A stretch of 64,000 nt of DNA, from assembly GCF_008923365.1 (NCBI RefSeq), contig NZ_WBMR01000014.1:1-64000 (forward strand), given 5' to 3'. Below the pieces are notes generated by a model that had not been told where the DNA came from, did no database searches, and saw only the letters and a list, made by a program, of their open reading frames with translations. This document shows, in pieces, positions 8,326-16,295 of the stretch; the first letter of the stretch is position 1; every line of letters begins with the position of its first letter. Source of the DNA: Actinomadura montaniterrae (GTDB taxonomy: Bacteria; Actinomycetota; Actinomycetes; Streptosporangiales; Streptosporangiaceae). The position numbers were made by a program, and so were the translations under genes.

Positions 8326-9441
8326 ATGAGCGTTTCAGGGCACCACGGACAAGACCGCACGCCGACCACGCCGGGCACCGCAGGCGCCACGGGGGGTGCG
8401 GGCGCTGCGGGCGGCCCCGGCTCGGAGGAGCACGTCCGCCCCTGGGCGAGCACGGGCCCCGCCCAGAACACCCGCCAAGACCCGGCCCCCTGGCAACCCC
8501 CAGCCCAGCCCGGAGGACCGAGCCAGCCCGCGGCTTCAAACCAGGCCGGAGCACCCGGTCAGCCTCAAGCGCCTGGCCAGGCCGCGGCTTCCGGTCAGGC
8601 CGTGACGCCGGGCCGTCCCGGAGGTGGCCAGGGCGCAGGTTCGAGCCAGTCGGGAGGGGCGATGCAGGACCATGGCGCGGGGCCGGGGCAGGGCGGCGCA
8701 CCGGCGCAGGGCCGTGGCGTGGACCCGGGGGCAGCACCACACCAGGCGCTGCTGCCAGGGCAAGGTGCGTCGCCAGTGCTGGGCCCGAAGTCGGGCGGGG
8801 ACCCGGAAGCGGTGTCCGAGAGGCCGATGGGTGACGCTGAATTGCTGGCGAGCTCTCCTTTCGACGGTGACCTCGACGCCGAGCTGACGGCGAGGCCGGC
8901 GAGGCGTTCCCTGCCGGGACCGACCATCTACCTGGGCGCGGGGCTCCTCCTCGTCGCCGGTTTCCTCGGCGGTGTCCAAGCGCAGAAATGGACGTCCGAC
9001 GATTCCGGCTCGCCGGGCGGAGGCCCCGCCGCTGCAGGCGGCTACGGCCGGACGACCGGGCGTGCCCCCGGCGGCTACGGCGGTGGCTTCGCCGGGCAGC
9101 CGGGCGGTGGGACGGGCACGCAGCCGGGCGGTGGGACGGGCACGGAGCAGGGCGGCCGCGGCGGCCCCGGCGGCTTCGGCGGCGGGTTCGGCGGGGGCAC
9201 GGGAGCGGGCGGCGGCATGACCGTCGGCACCGTCACCAAGGTCGTCGGCGACACCCTCTACCTGCGCACGTCGGACGGCAAGACCGTGAAGGTCAAGACC
9301 AGCGGCAGCACCAAGATCAGCGTCACCAAGGACGGCAAGCTCCGCGACCTCGGCTCGGGCGCCACGGTCATCGTGCGCGGCACCACCGGCAAGGACGGCT
9401 CGGTGACCGCGACCACCGTCAACCAGGGCACCGGCCGCTGA
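8326..9441 (+). CDS. Membrane-anchored DUF5666-type protein of the Mac-like export cluster
   Basis: From ATG 8326, preceded by a very strong GGAGAGGAGG, the protein has 371 residues: a long Gln/Pro/Gly-rich cytoplasmic region, a single membrane helix near 200-218 (IYLGAGLLLVAGFLGGV), a Gly-rich linker and a C-terminal beta-rich domain (GTVTKVVGDTLYLRTSDGKT onward) of the DUF5666 type. It lies downstream of the permease and is followed 17 bp later by a lipoprotein gene. An in-frame upstream ATG at 7810 would add 172 repetitive residues. Function unknown; an accessory role for the exporter is inferred from position. Confidence 0.75.
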   Translation: MSVSGHHGQDRTPTTPGTAGATGGAGAAGGPGSEEHVRPWASTGPAQNTRQDPAPWQPPAQPGGPSQPAASNQAGAPGQPQAPGQAAASGQAVTPGRPGGGQGAGSSQSGGAMQDHGAGPGQGGAPAQGRGVDPGAAPHQALLPGQGASPVLGPKSGGDPEAVSERPMGDAELLASSPFDGDLDAELTARPARRSLPGPTIYLGAGLLLVAGFLGGVQAQKWTSDDSGSPGGGPAAAGGYGRTTGRAPGGYGGGFAGQPGGGTGTQPGGGTGTEQGGRGGPGGFGGGFGGGTGAGGGMTVGTVTKVVGDTLYLRTSDGKTVKVKTSGSTKISVTKDGKLRDLGSGATVIVRGTTGKDGSVTATTVNQGTGR

Positions 9442-9458
9442 CCACCGATGAGGAGACG

Positions 9459-9923
9459 ATGACGATGAACAAGGCCAGCATGGGCCGGCTGCTCGGCGGT
9501 CTCGCCGTCACCGGGACGCTGCTGCTCACCGCGGCCTGCGGGGGCGGCGACGACGGCAAGGCGAACGCGAGTTCCACCAAGGCCGCCGGCAACGACCAGA
9601 TGTCGGCGTTCCGCGCCTGCATGGAGAAGCAGGGCGTCACGATGCCGGACCGTGGCAACCGCCCGAGCGGCGCGCCTTCGGGCCGTCCGAGCGGCGCCCC
9701 GTCCGGTGGTCCCGGTGGCGCGCCGCCGTCGGGCCGCCCCAGCGGCGTGCCTTCGGGGCGCGCGTCGGGCCGTCCCACCGACCGTCCGACGCGTTCGGCC
9801 GCCCAGCAGAAGGCCATGCAGGCCTGCGCCTCCCTGGCCCCGCAGGGCGGCCGCGGCGGCCAGGGCGGTCCGCCCGGAAACGCCCCGAACGGAGGCCAGA
9901 ACCCCAGCACCCCCGCCTCCTGA
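9459..9923 (+). CDS. Secreted lipoprotein of the Mac-like export cluster
   Basis: A 154-residue protein with a signal peptide and lipobox LTAAC (lipid-anchored Cys27). The mature part has two short Cys-containing motifs (AFRACMEKQGVTMP and KAMQACASLAP) separated by Pro/Ser/Gly repeats of the type PSGAPSGRPSG. ATG 9459 follows AGGAG closely; ATG 9465 has better spacing, so either may be used. I know no function; its position suggests a surface partner or cargo of the exporter. The gene ends shortly before a convergent terminator. Confidence 0.8.
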   Translation: MTMNKASMGRLLGGLAVTGTLLLTAACGGGDDGKANASSTKAAGNDQMSAFRACMEKQGVTMPDRGNRPSGAPSGRPSGAPSGGPGGAPPSGRPSGVPSGRASGRPTDRPTRSAAQQKAMQACASLAPQGGRGGQGGPPGNAPNGGQNPSTPAS

Positions 9924-9987
9924 CCGGGGCCGATAACCCCCCGGCCGGGTGAGACGCGCGCTCGCAGTCCCCTGTGGCGATGCGCGC

Positions 9988-10021
9988 CGGTGGGGCCCGT
10001 CCACCTCCGCGGGCCCCACCG
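9988..10021. terminator. Bidirectional terminator between convergent genes
   Basis: A perfect inverted repeat, CGGTGGGGCCCG and CGGGCCCCACCG with a 10-nt loop, lies between the lipoprotein gene and the convergent exporter gene. No T tract follows, as is common in high-GC actinomycetes. Confidence 0.65.
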
Positions 10022-10133
10022 CCCCGCCCGCTCCGGGCCACCGGCCCGGCGCTGGGACGGCCGGCGGCGTCCAGCGCGGGGACGGCGGCGTCAGCACCGG
10101 CCAGGGAAGGTACGCGCGGTGCGGTCGAGCGCA

Positions 10134-11615
10134 TCATGACTCGGCCGACCTCGCCTTTCCGGGGACGGCCAGGATGGGCAGGAGCGCCGCCGCGAGGATC
10201 GCCGCCGTCCACCAGAAGGTCTCCGTGAAGGCGTTGGTGAGCAGCACGGGCGTGTCGGCGGTGTGCTGCGACGCGGCGTCGGCGAGGTTGCCGCTGGCAC
10301 CGGGGATCTCGTGCCGGATGGCGATCTGCAGGACGACGGCCATCACCGCGGTGCCGAACGAGCTCCCCACGCGGATCAGGATGTTCGCGCCCGTGGTCGC
10401 CGCGGCGACCGCCTCGCGGGGCAGGCCCTGGTAGCTCGCCGCCATCAGGGACGGGGCGATCATGCCGTGCCCGATGCCGACGACGAACATCGCGCCCATG
10501 ATGACGGCGCGTCCCGTCGTGGGATCGAGCGTGGTCAGGCCGAGGGTGCCGAGCAGGACGAGCACGACGCCGCCGACGGCGATCCAGCGCCCGCCGAACC
10601 GGTCGACGAGCCGCCCGGCCACCGACATCGTGATCATCGCGCCGACGCCCATCGGGGCGAGCAGCCATCCCGAGTCCAGCGCGGACTCGCCGCGGACGAT
10701 CCTGGCGAACAGCGGGATGAGGATCATCAGCCCGAAGACGGACGCGCTGTAAAGGAAGAACCCGCCGGTGGCGGTGGTGAAGGCGCGGGTGCGCAGGAGG
10801 CGGAGCTCGATGAGCGCCCCTTCGCGCTTGCGGAGCGCATGCACCGCGAACGCGATCACGAGCGCGGCGCCGCCGATGACGCTGGCGAGGAAGCGCGCGC
10901 CGGTGAGGCTGGTCCCGTTCCCGGCCTCCGACAGCCCGTACACGAGGGCGGCGAGGCCGGGCGACAGCAGGACGATGCCAGTGACGTCGAGCCGCGCGTC
11001 CGGGGCGCGTTCGGTGTCGCGCGGCAGCATCCGGACCGCCGCCAGCAGCGCCGCGGCGCACAGGGGGATGTTGACGTAGAACATCCAGCGCCAGCTCAGA
11101 TGGTCGACGATCGCGCCGCCGAGCAGCGGGCCGAGCACCGGGGCGAGCATCGCGGGCACGGAGACGATGCTCATGACCCGTCCCATCCGGCTCGGGCCGG
11201 CCTCCCGGACGAGCATCGTCTGGCCCACGGGCATCAGCATGCCGCCGCCCAGGCCCTGCAGGACGCGGAACACGATGAGCGACGGCACCGACCAGGCCAG
11301 CCCGCACAGCAGCGAGCCGCCGATGAACAGGCCGAGCGAGACCAGCCACATGGTCCGGGCGCCGAACCGCCGCACCGACCAGCCCGTCATCGGGATCGCC
11401 ATGGACAGCGCCAGGGTGTAGCCCGTCACGACCCACTGGATGGTCGACAGCGAGGTGCCGAAGTCCTTGCCGAGCGCGGTGATCGCGACGTTGACGATCG
11501 TGCTGTCGAGCACCGTCATGATCACGCCGAGCACGACGACGATCGCCAGGTTGCGCAGATGCGGGTCGATGCCCGTCTTCGCCCCGGTCGGGGGCGCCTT
11601 CTGAGTCGCGATCAA
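10134..11615 (-). CDS. DHA2 (EmrB/QacA) family MFS exporter
   Basis: A 493-residue, 14-helix drug:H+ antiporter type protein. The first helix carries LDSTIVNVAI, and the antiporter motif C region is represented by LGPLLGGAIVDHLSWRWMFY. Start TTG 11615 is chosen because GGAGGA lies 6 nt upstream; longer readings would run into the operator. It is divergent from a TetR gene, with two inverted repeats in between, so the TetR protein most likely represses it. Substrate unknown. Confidence 0.92.
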   Translation of the reverse strand: MIATQKAPPTGAKTGIDPHLRNLAIVVVLGVIMTVLDSTIVNVAITALGKDFGTSLSTIQWVVTGYTLALSMAIPMTGWSVRRFGARTMWLVSLGLFIGGSLLCGLAWSVPSLIVFRVLQGLGGGMLMPVGQTMLVREAGPSRMGRVMSIVSVPAMLAPVLGPLLGGAIVDHLSWRWMFYVNIPLCAAALLAAVRMLPRDTERAPDARLDVTGIVLLSPGLAALVYGLSEAGNGTSLTGARFLASVIGGAALVIAFAVHALRKREGALIELRLLRTRAFTTATGGFFLYSASVFGLMILIPLFARIVRGESALDSGWLLAPMGVGAMITMSVAGRLVDRFGGRWIAVGGVVLVLLGTLGLTTLDPTTGRAVIMGAMFVVGIGHGMIAPSLMAASYQGLPREAVAAATTGANILIRVGSSFGTAVMAVVLQIAIRHEIPGASGNLADAASQHTADTPVLLTNAFTETFWWTAAILAAALLPILAVPGKARSAES

Positions 11616-11633
11616 GATCCGTCCTCCGTTTCC

Positions 11634-11703
11634 GTACGGTGTATCGGTCACACCGTACACCGTCTCGCCTAATCTGTACACCGTATCGATACGCCGTATC
11701 GAT
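11634..11703. promoter_or_regulatory. Double operator between DHA2 exporter and TetR gene
   Basis: Two inverted repeats occupy the divergent promoter: GTACGGTGT-N7-ACACCGTAC (11634-11658, perfect) and ATCGATACG-C-CGTATCGAT (11685-11703, perfect). GTACACCGT occurs twice as a direct repeat (11655 and 11676). TAGGAT just past the second palindrome resembles a -10 box for the TetR gene. Confidence 0.75.
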
Positions 11704-11716
11704 TAGGATCGCTGGC

Positions 11717-12499
11717 GTGGCAGAGAGCAGTGAGCCGCCCGAGCGTGATCGCGAGCGGCCGGAACGGGGCGAGCGGCGCGAACGGGCCCGGCCGAACGAC
11801 GTCTGGGCGCGCCCGCGCGGCGGCCGCCGTCCCAAGCTGACCCGCGAGGCCATCGTCGACAAGGCCATCGAGATCGCCGACGCCGAGGGGCTGGAGGCGG
11901 TCTCCATCCGCCGGGTCGCGAGCGAGCTCGGCGTGCGCGCCATGAGCCTCTACACGCACATCGAGGCGAAGGAGGACCTCCTCGACCTGATGTACGACGT
12001 GGTCGCCGTGGAGGTCCTGGTCGAGGACGGCCTGCCGGACGACTGGCGCGAGGCGATGATCGAGATCACCCGCAAGGAGCGCGCCGCCGGCCTCCGGCAT
12101 CCCTGGATGTTCGAGCTGGCCGGCCGGTCGCCGCGCATCGGGCCGAACGGGCTGCGGCACGCCGAGCAGTCGATGGCCGCCGCGGCCCGGCTCACCGACG
12201 ATCCCGAGGAGATGCTCGCGATCGTCACGACCGTCGACCACTACATGCTCGGTTTCGTCCTGCGCGAACAGCGGCTCCGCGAGATGGGGACGACGCGCCT
12301 GGGCGAGGCGCGGCAGAGCGCGCTGGAGCAGGCCTACATCGCCAAGCTCTTGGAGAGCGGGGAGTTCCCGCACCTCCGGTCGGTCCTCGACACGGGGCTC
12401 TACAACCAGGAGGATTTCGACCTAGGGCTCAAATGGCTGCTCGACGGCATCGAACACGACCACCGAGGGAAGTGGCCCTCGACCAGCAGTCCGACGTAG
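11717..12499 (+). CDS. TetR family regulator (divergent from DHA2 exporter)
   Basis: A 260-residue regulator. After a charged Arg/Glu-rich leader, the helix-turn-helix is at about 50-95 (AIEIADAEGLEAVSIRRVAS through MSLYTHIEAKEDLL); the C-terminal ligand domain resembles the TetR_C_1 group. GTG 11717 is taken as the start; it sits about 8 bp after a -10-like TAGGAT, so the message may be leaderless. Upstream in-frame readings would lie inside the operators. It probably represses itself and the exporter and is released by an exported compound. Confidence 0.9.
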   Translation: MAESSEPPERDRERPERGERRERARPNDVWARPRGGRRPKLTREAIVDKAIEIADAEGLEAVSIRRVASELGVRAMSLYTHIEAKEDLLDLMYDVVAVEVLVEDGLPDDWREAMIEITRKERAAGLRHPWMFELAGRSPRIGPNGLRHAEQSMAAAARLTDDPEEMLAIVTTVDHYMLGFVLREQRLREMGTTRLGEARQSALEQAYIAKLLESGEFPHLRSVLDTGLYNQEDFDLGLKWLLDGIEHDHRGKWPSTSSPT

Positions 12500-12516
12500 C
12501 GTAGGCGCCGGGGTAC

Positions 12517-14070
12517 GTGCCGCTACGACGAGACGGGGTCCAGGTGCGGGCAGCGAGGTACATCGGCGTGGCCATGGCGGCGACGCTGGCGGCGGCGACC
12601 GGGTGCAGCGGCGGGGACGGCGGCGGAGGCAAGGAGGCGACGGCCGCGACGTCACCGGGCACCGCCCCATCGGGGCTCGGCGCCTTCTACGGCCAGAAGC
12701 TGTCCTGGAAGAGCTGCGGCGGCGGGTTCGAGTGCGCCACTGCCCAGGTCCCGCTCGACTACGCCAAGCCGTCCGGCGAGAAGGTCGGGATCTCCATGAT
12801 CCGGCTTCCCGCCCAGGACAAGTCCGCCCGGATCGGCTCGCTGTTCACCAACCCGGGCGGCCCGGGCGGCTCCGGCGTCGACTTCGTCCGCCAGGCCGCC
12901 TCGAGCTTCGGGGCGGACCTGCGCAAACGCTTCGACATCGTCGGCTTCGACCCGCGCGGCGTGGGCGCCAGCGATCCGGTCCGCTGCAACTCCGGGCCGG
13001 AACTCGACAAGTTCTTCGCGGCCGACTCCTCTCCGGACGACAAGCAGGAGGTCGACGCCTTCGCGGCGCTGAGCAAGCAGTTCGCGACCAACTGCAAGGC
13101 CAAGGCGTCCTCTGAGCTCCCCTATGTGGGCACGAAGGACGCCGCCCACGACATGGACATCCTCCGCGCCGCCGTAGGCGACTCCAAGTTCACCTACTAC
13201 GGCGCGTCCTACGGAACCTACCTCGGCGCCATATACGCGGAGGAGTTCCCGAAGAACGTCCGTGCCCTCGTCCTGGACGGCGCCGTGGACCCCAAGGAGT
13301 CCGCCGTCGGCACCCTGGTCGAGCAGTCCAAGGGGTTCGAGACGGCCTTCCGCGCCTTCGCCGAGGACTGCGTGAAGTCGGCCGGCTGCCCCCTGGGGAC
13401 GTCCACGGACCAGGCCGAGAAGAACCTCGCCGCCTTCATGGCCAAGACCGACAAGACGCCGCTGGCCAACACGCGCGACTCGCGGAAGGTCACCGAGTCC
13501 CTGGCCGTCATGGGCATCGCCACCGCCCTGTACCTCAAGGACTACTGGCCCCTCTTGCGCCAGGCCCTCACGCAGGCCATGCAGAAGGGTGACGGGACGC
13601 TCCTCCTGGCCCTCGCCGACCAGATGGTCGAGCGCAAGCCGAACGGCACCTACAGCAACCAGACGGACGCGAACATGGCCGTCAACTGCGTCGACAAGCC
13701 CAACCCGCCGACTCTCGCCGAGTACGGCAAGGCCGCCGACCAGGCCGAGAAGGCCGCGCCGCACTTCGGCCCCTTCGTCGTCTGGGGCGGCCTCCCCTGC
13801 ATCTACTGGCCCGTCCAGCCGAAGCAGCAGCCGCAGCCCGTGCATGCCAAGGGCGCCAAGCCCATCGTCGTCATCGGCACCCTCCGCGACCCGGCCACCC
13901 CGTACAAGTGGGCGCAGAGCCTCGCCAAGCAGCTCGACTCCGGCGTCCTGCTGTCCCTGGACGGCGACGGCCACACCGCCTACTTGCAGGGCAACGCCTG
14001 CATCACCAAGGCCACCGACAACTACCTGCTCACCACGGAGCCGCCGAAGAGCGGGACGCTCTGCCACTGA
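12517..14070 (+). CDS. Secreted alpha/beta-hydrolase lipoprotein, tripeptidyl-aminopeptidase-like
   Basis: A 517-residue exported hydrolase with an N-terminal signal and lipobox ending at Cys30 (AAATGC), of the SlpD/SlpE/TAP group of Streptomyces. The oxyanion stretch is TNPGGPGGSG, the nucleophile Ser lies in TYYGASYGTYLG, the acid in GTLRDPATPY, and the catalytic His in DGDGHTAY; the C-terminal third is the TAP-like domain. It probably removes short peptides from the N termini of extracellular proteins. The start is GTG 12517; GTG 12544 is an alternative that keeps the signal. Confidence 0.9.
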   Translation: MPLRRDGVQVRAARYIGVAMAATLAAATGCSGGDGGGGKEATAATSPGTAPSGLGAFYGQKLSWKSCGGGFECATAQVPLDYAKPSGEKVGISMIRLPAQDKSARIGSLFTNPGGPGGSGVDFVRQAASSFGADLRKRFDIVGFDPRGVGASDPVRCNSGPELDKFFAADSSPDDKQEVDAFAALSKQFATNCKAKASSELPYVGTKDAAHDMDILRAAVGDSKFTYYGASYGTYLGAIYAEEFPKNVRALVLDGAVDPKESAVGTLVEQSKGFETAFRAFAEDCVKSAGCPLGTSTDQAEKNLAAFMAKTDKTPLANTRDSRKVTESLAVMGIATALYLKDYWPLLRQALTQAMQKGDGTLLLALADQMVERKPNGTYSNQTDANMAVNCVDKPNPPTLAEYGKAADQAEKAAPHFGPFVVWGGLPCIYWPVQPKQQPQPVHAKGAKPIVVIGTLRDPATPYKWAQSLAKQLDSGVLLSLDGDGHTAYLQGNACITKATDNYLLTTEPPKSGTLCH

Positions 14071-14151
14071 CCGCGCCGTGCCGCCGATAACCAGTGCGCA
14101 TCCACCCCTGCGGACCCGGTAGACTTCATCCAGCCGTGTCCCGCACGGCAC

Positions 14152-14227
14152 GCCGCCTTAGCTCAGTCGGCAGAGCGATTCACTCGTAATGAATAGGTCG
14201 TCGGTTCGATTCCGACAGGCGGCTCCA
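14152..14227 (+). tRNA. tRNA-Thr (anticodon CGU)
   Basis: A complete cloverleaf: acceptor GCCGCCT pairs with AGGCGGC, the D arm begins TTAGCTCAGTCGG, the anticodon stem ATTCA/TGAAT encloses loop CTCGTAA with anticodon CGT (reads ACG), and the T arm contains GGTTCGATTCC. The CCA end is encoded. A -10-like TAGACT lies about 27 bp upstream and an intrinsic terminator follows within 10 bp. Confidence 0.97.
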
Positions 14228-14231
14228 CCTC

Positions 14232-14264
14232 AAAGGCCCCTTGCGATCATCGCAAGGGGCCTTT
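14232..14264 (+). terminator. Intrinsic terminator of tRNA-Thr
   Basis: A perfect inverted repeat, AAAGGCCCCTTGC-GATCATC-GCAAGGGGCCTTT, ends in TTTT: a classic rho-independent terminator directly behind the tRNA. Confidence 0.92.
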
Positions 14265-14319
14265 TGCTAACTGTGCACGTGATGGACGTCGGGGCCCGTG
14301 CAGGTGCCGAGGCTGCGGG

Positions 14320-15516
14320 TCAAGTGTTGAAGGCCAGGTCGAGGCGGGCGAGGCGGCGGACCATGAGGCTTGGCACGTGTTGGGCGGGTGCGGTGAGGTG
14401 GAAGGGGCCGTGGGCCAGGAGGGATTGGACGGCGAGGACGGCTTCCAGGCGGGCGAGGTGGGCGCCGATGCAGAAGTGGATGCCGCGGCCGAAGGCGGTG
14501 TGGGACTTGATGGCGGGCCGGTGCAGGTCCAGGGCGGTGGGGTCGGGGTAGGCGTCGGGGTCGTGGTTGGCCGCGCCCCACAGCAGCATGAGGCGGGACC
14601 CGGCCGGTAGGTGGATGCCGCCCAGGGTGGTGTCGCGGGTGGTCACGCGGAAGTGGCCGCGAAAAGGGCTTTCCAGGCGGAGTGTCTCTTCCACGAATTC
14701 TGCGATCTGGTCGGGGTGTTCGCGCAGCCGGTCGGCGAGGGCGGGGTCGGTGGCGAGGGTGTGGGCGGTCGCGCCGATGAGACTGGCGGTCGATTCGCTG
14801 CCCGCGGTGACCAACTGCAGCGCCATCGCGACCCGTTCGTCGCGGGTGAGGGTCTCATCGGCTGCCAGGGCGTCCAGCAGCCCGCCGGACGGGTGGGTGG
14901 CCGCGGCGGTGAGCCGCCCGTCGAGGTAGCGCATGAAGTCGAGGATCTCGATGGCGATCAGGCCCAGCCGTTCGGGGCCGGCCAGGCCGCCCAGCAGCTC
15001 GATCGCGGCGTCCGACCAGGCGGTGATCCGGTCGGCGTCGGCCTCGGGCAGCCCGAGGATCGCGCTGATCATCAGGACCGGGACGGGGGTGGCGACCTGC
15101 CCCATCCAGTCCCCGCCGCCCTGCTCCACCAGGGCCGCCACGCGCGGGAGGAGCAGGTCCTGGATCCGGTCGGTCAGTCCGGCGACGGTGCGTCGGGCGA
15201 AGAGCGGGGCCATGGCAGCACGCTGCGTGGTGTGGGCGGGCGGGTCGGCGGTGGCCAGGACGTCGACCGCGGCGCCGCTCATGTCCATCAGCTCCGGTCC
15301 GCCCGTCCCGGCGCTCAGCAGTCCGGCCAGGTTGCTGGAGAAGGTGGCCGGGTCGTCGAGGGCTTGGAGGACCTGGGCGTGCCGCACCACGAGGTGCAGG
15401 CCCAGCTGCGGCAGCAGGTGGACCGGGCCGCGCTCTCGCAGCCGCGCATAGACCGGGTAGGGGTCGGCCAGTGATTCGGGTGAGAACAGGTCCTCACCGA
15501 CCAGGGGGGCGTTCAT
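14320..15516 (-). CDS. Cytochrome P450
   Basis: A 398-residue soluble bacterial P450. The I-helix oxygen-activation motif reads AGSEST, with Ser where Thr is usual followed by a Thr; the K-helix ExxR is ETLR; the heme-binding loop is FGRGIHFCIG with the axial Cys349. It oxidises an unidentified small molecule and needs a ferredoxin, none of which is encoded next to it. Its start codon lies inside an inverted repeat shared with the divergent TetR gene, so expression is probably controlled by that regulator. Confidence 0.95.
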   Translation of the reverse strand: MNAPLVGEDLFSPESLADPYPVYARLRERGPVHLLPQLGLHLVVRHAQVLQALDDPATFSSNLAGLLSAGTGGPELMDMSGAAVDVLATADPPAHTTQRAAMAPLFARRTVAGLTDRIQDLLLPRVAALVEQGGGDWMGQVATPVPVLMISAILGLPEADADRITAWSDAAIELLGGLAGPERLGLIAIEILDFMRYLDGRLTAAATHPSGGLLDALAADETLTRDERVAMALQLVTAGSESTASLIGATAHTLATDPALADRLREHPDQIAEFVEETLRLESPFRGHFRVTTRDTTLGGIHLPAGSRLMLLWGAANHDPDAYPDPTALDLHRPAIKSHTAFGRGIHFCIGAHLARLEAVLAVQSLLAHGPFHLTAPAQHVPSLMVRRLARLDLAFNT

Positions 15517-15539
15517 ATAACACGTTATAGTTCACGTTA
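15516..15539. promoter_or_regulatory. Operator between P450 and TetR genes
   Basis: The inverted repeat TATAAC-AC-GTTATA (15516-15529) overlaps the P450 start codon; CACGTTA is repeated directly at 15521 and 15533. The sequence is AT-rich against a 70% GC background and also carries the likely -10 of the P450 promoter, so binding there would block both start sites. Confidence 0.65.
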
Positions 15540-15563
15540 AAGGCGAGAGGAAGGCCTGGTCCC

Positions 15564-16172
15564 GTGGAGACTCCGTTGCCGGCCGTCGAGTACGGCCGTT
15601 CGACGCTCAGCGTCACCCGGCCGTTGAAGGAGGCCGAGCGGGCTAGGCGGGAGAAGATCCTGGACGCGGCTCGGGAGCTGGCGCGCGAGGGCGGCCCGGA
15701 GGCCACCACGATCCGGGCGGTCGCCGCGCGCGCGGGCACCACCCCCGTCACCGTGTACCGGTACTTCCCGTCCAAGGACCATCTGCTGCTGCACCTGATG
15801 GTCGACTGGTCGGTACGGGTCATCGCCGACCTGACCGCCCGCCCCTACACCGGGACCGACGCCGAGCGCGTCGCCGCCGGGTTCGCCGACATCATCGGCT
15901 GGGCCGCCGACGAGCGGCTCCTGCTCACCGCCGGGATGAGCGCGATCGGCTCACCGGACCTCAGCGGCGACGGCCTGAGCGTGTGGCGGGACCTGTTCAC
16001 CGGCCTCATCCGCGCCATCCTCACCGACCCCACCTGGACCGACACCGAAGGCAAGGCCTTCACCCTCGGCCACGTCCTGCTCGCCTGCCTGCTCGATCTG
16101 ACCACCAGCCGCGCCACCGCCGCCCAGACCAGCGACCACATCACCACCGCCGCCCGCCTCATCTTCCGCTGA
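15564..16172 (+). CDS. TetR family regulator (divergent from P450)
   Basis: A 202-residue regulator with an N-terminal helix-turn-helix (about 25-72; ARELAREGGPEATTIRAVAA through TVYRYFPSKDHLL) and a helical ligand-binding C-terminal domain. Start GTG 15564 follows AGGAAGG by 9 nt. Being divergent from the P450 gene across a palindrome, it probably represses that gene and itself. Confidence 0.92.
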   Translation: METPLPAVEYGRSTLSVTRPLKEAERARREKILDAARELAREGGPEATTIRAVAARAGTTPVTVYRYFPSKDHLLLHLMVDWSVRVIADLTARPYTGTDAERVAAGFADIIGWAADERLLLTAGMSAIGSPDLSGDGLSVWRDLFTGLIRAILTDPTWTDTEGKAFTLGHVLLACLLDLTTSRATAAQTSDHITTAARLIFR

Positions 16173-16295
16173 CCCGCCCTCGAAACGGAACGCCCCATGG
16201 CGCGGGCGGGCGGCGAGGGCCTCCGTGCTGCCGGCCCCTGCTCGTATAGACGGCGATGGCGTCGGTCGTGGGCACTCCTGCTGCAGCGGTCTTCG

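Noticed and set aside
7734-8471. 245-codon minus-strand ORF with Gly/Arg repeats
   Set aside because: It is the complement of the Pro/Arg repeat region, overlaps the permease end and the DUF5666 start, and lacks a ribosome site.
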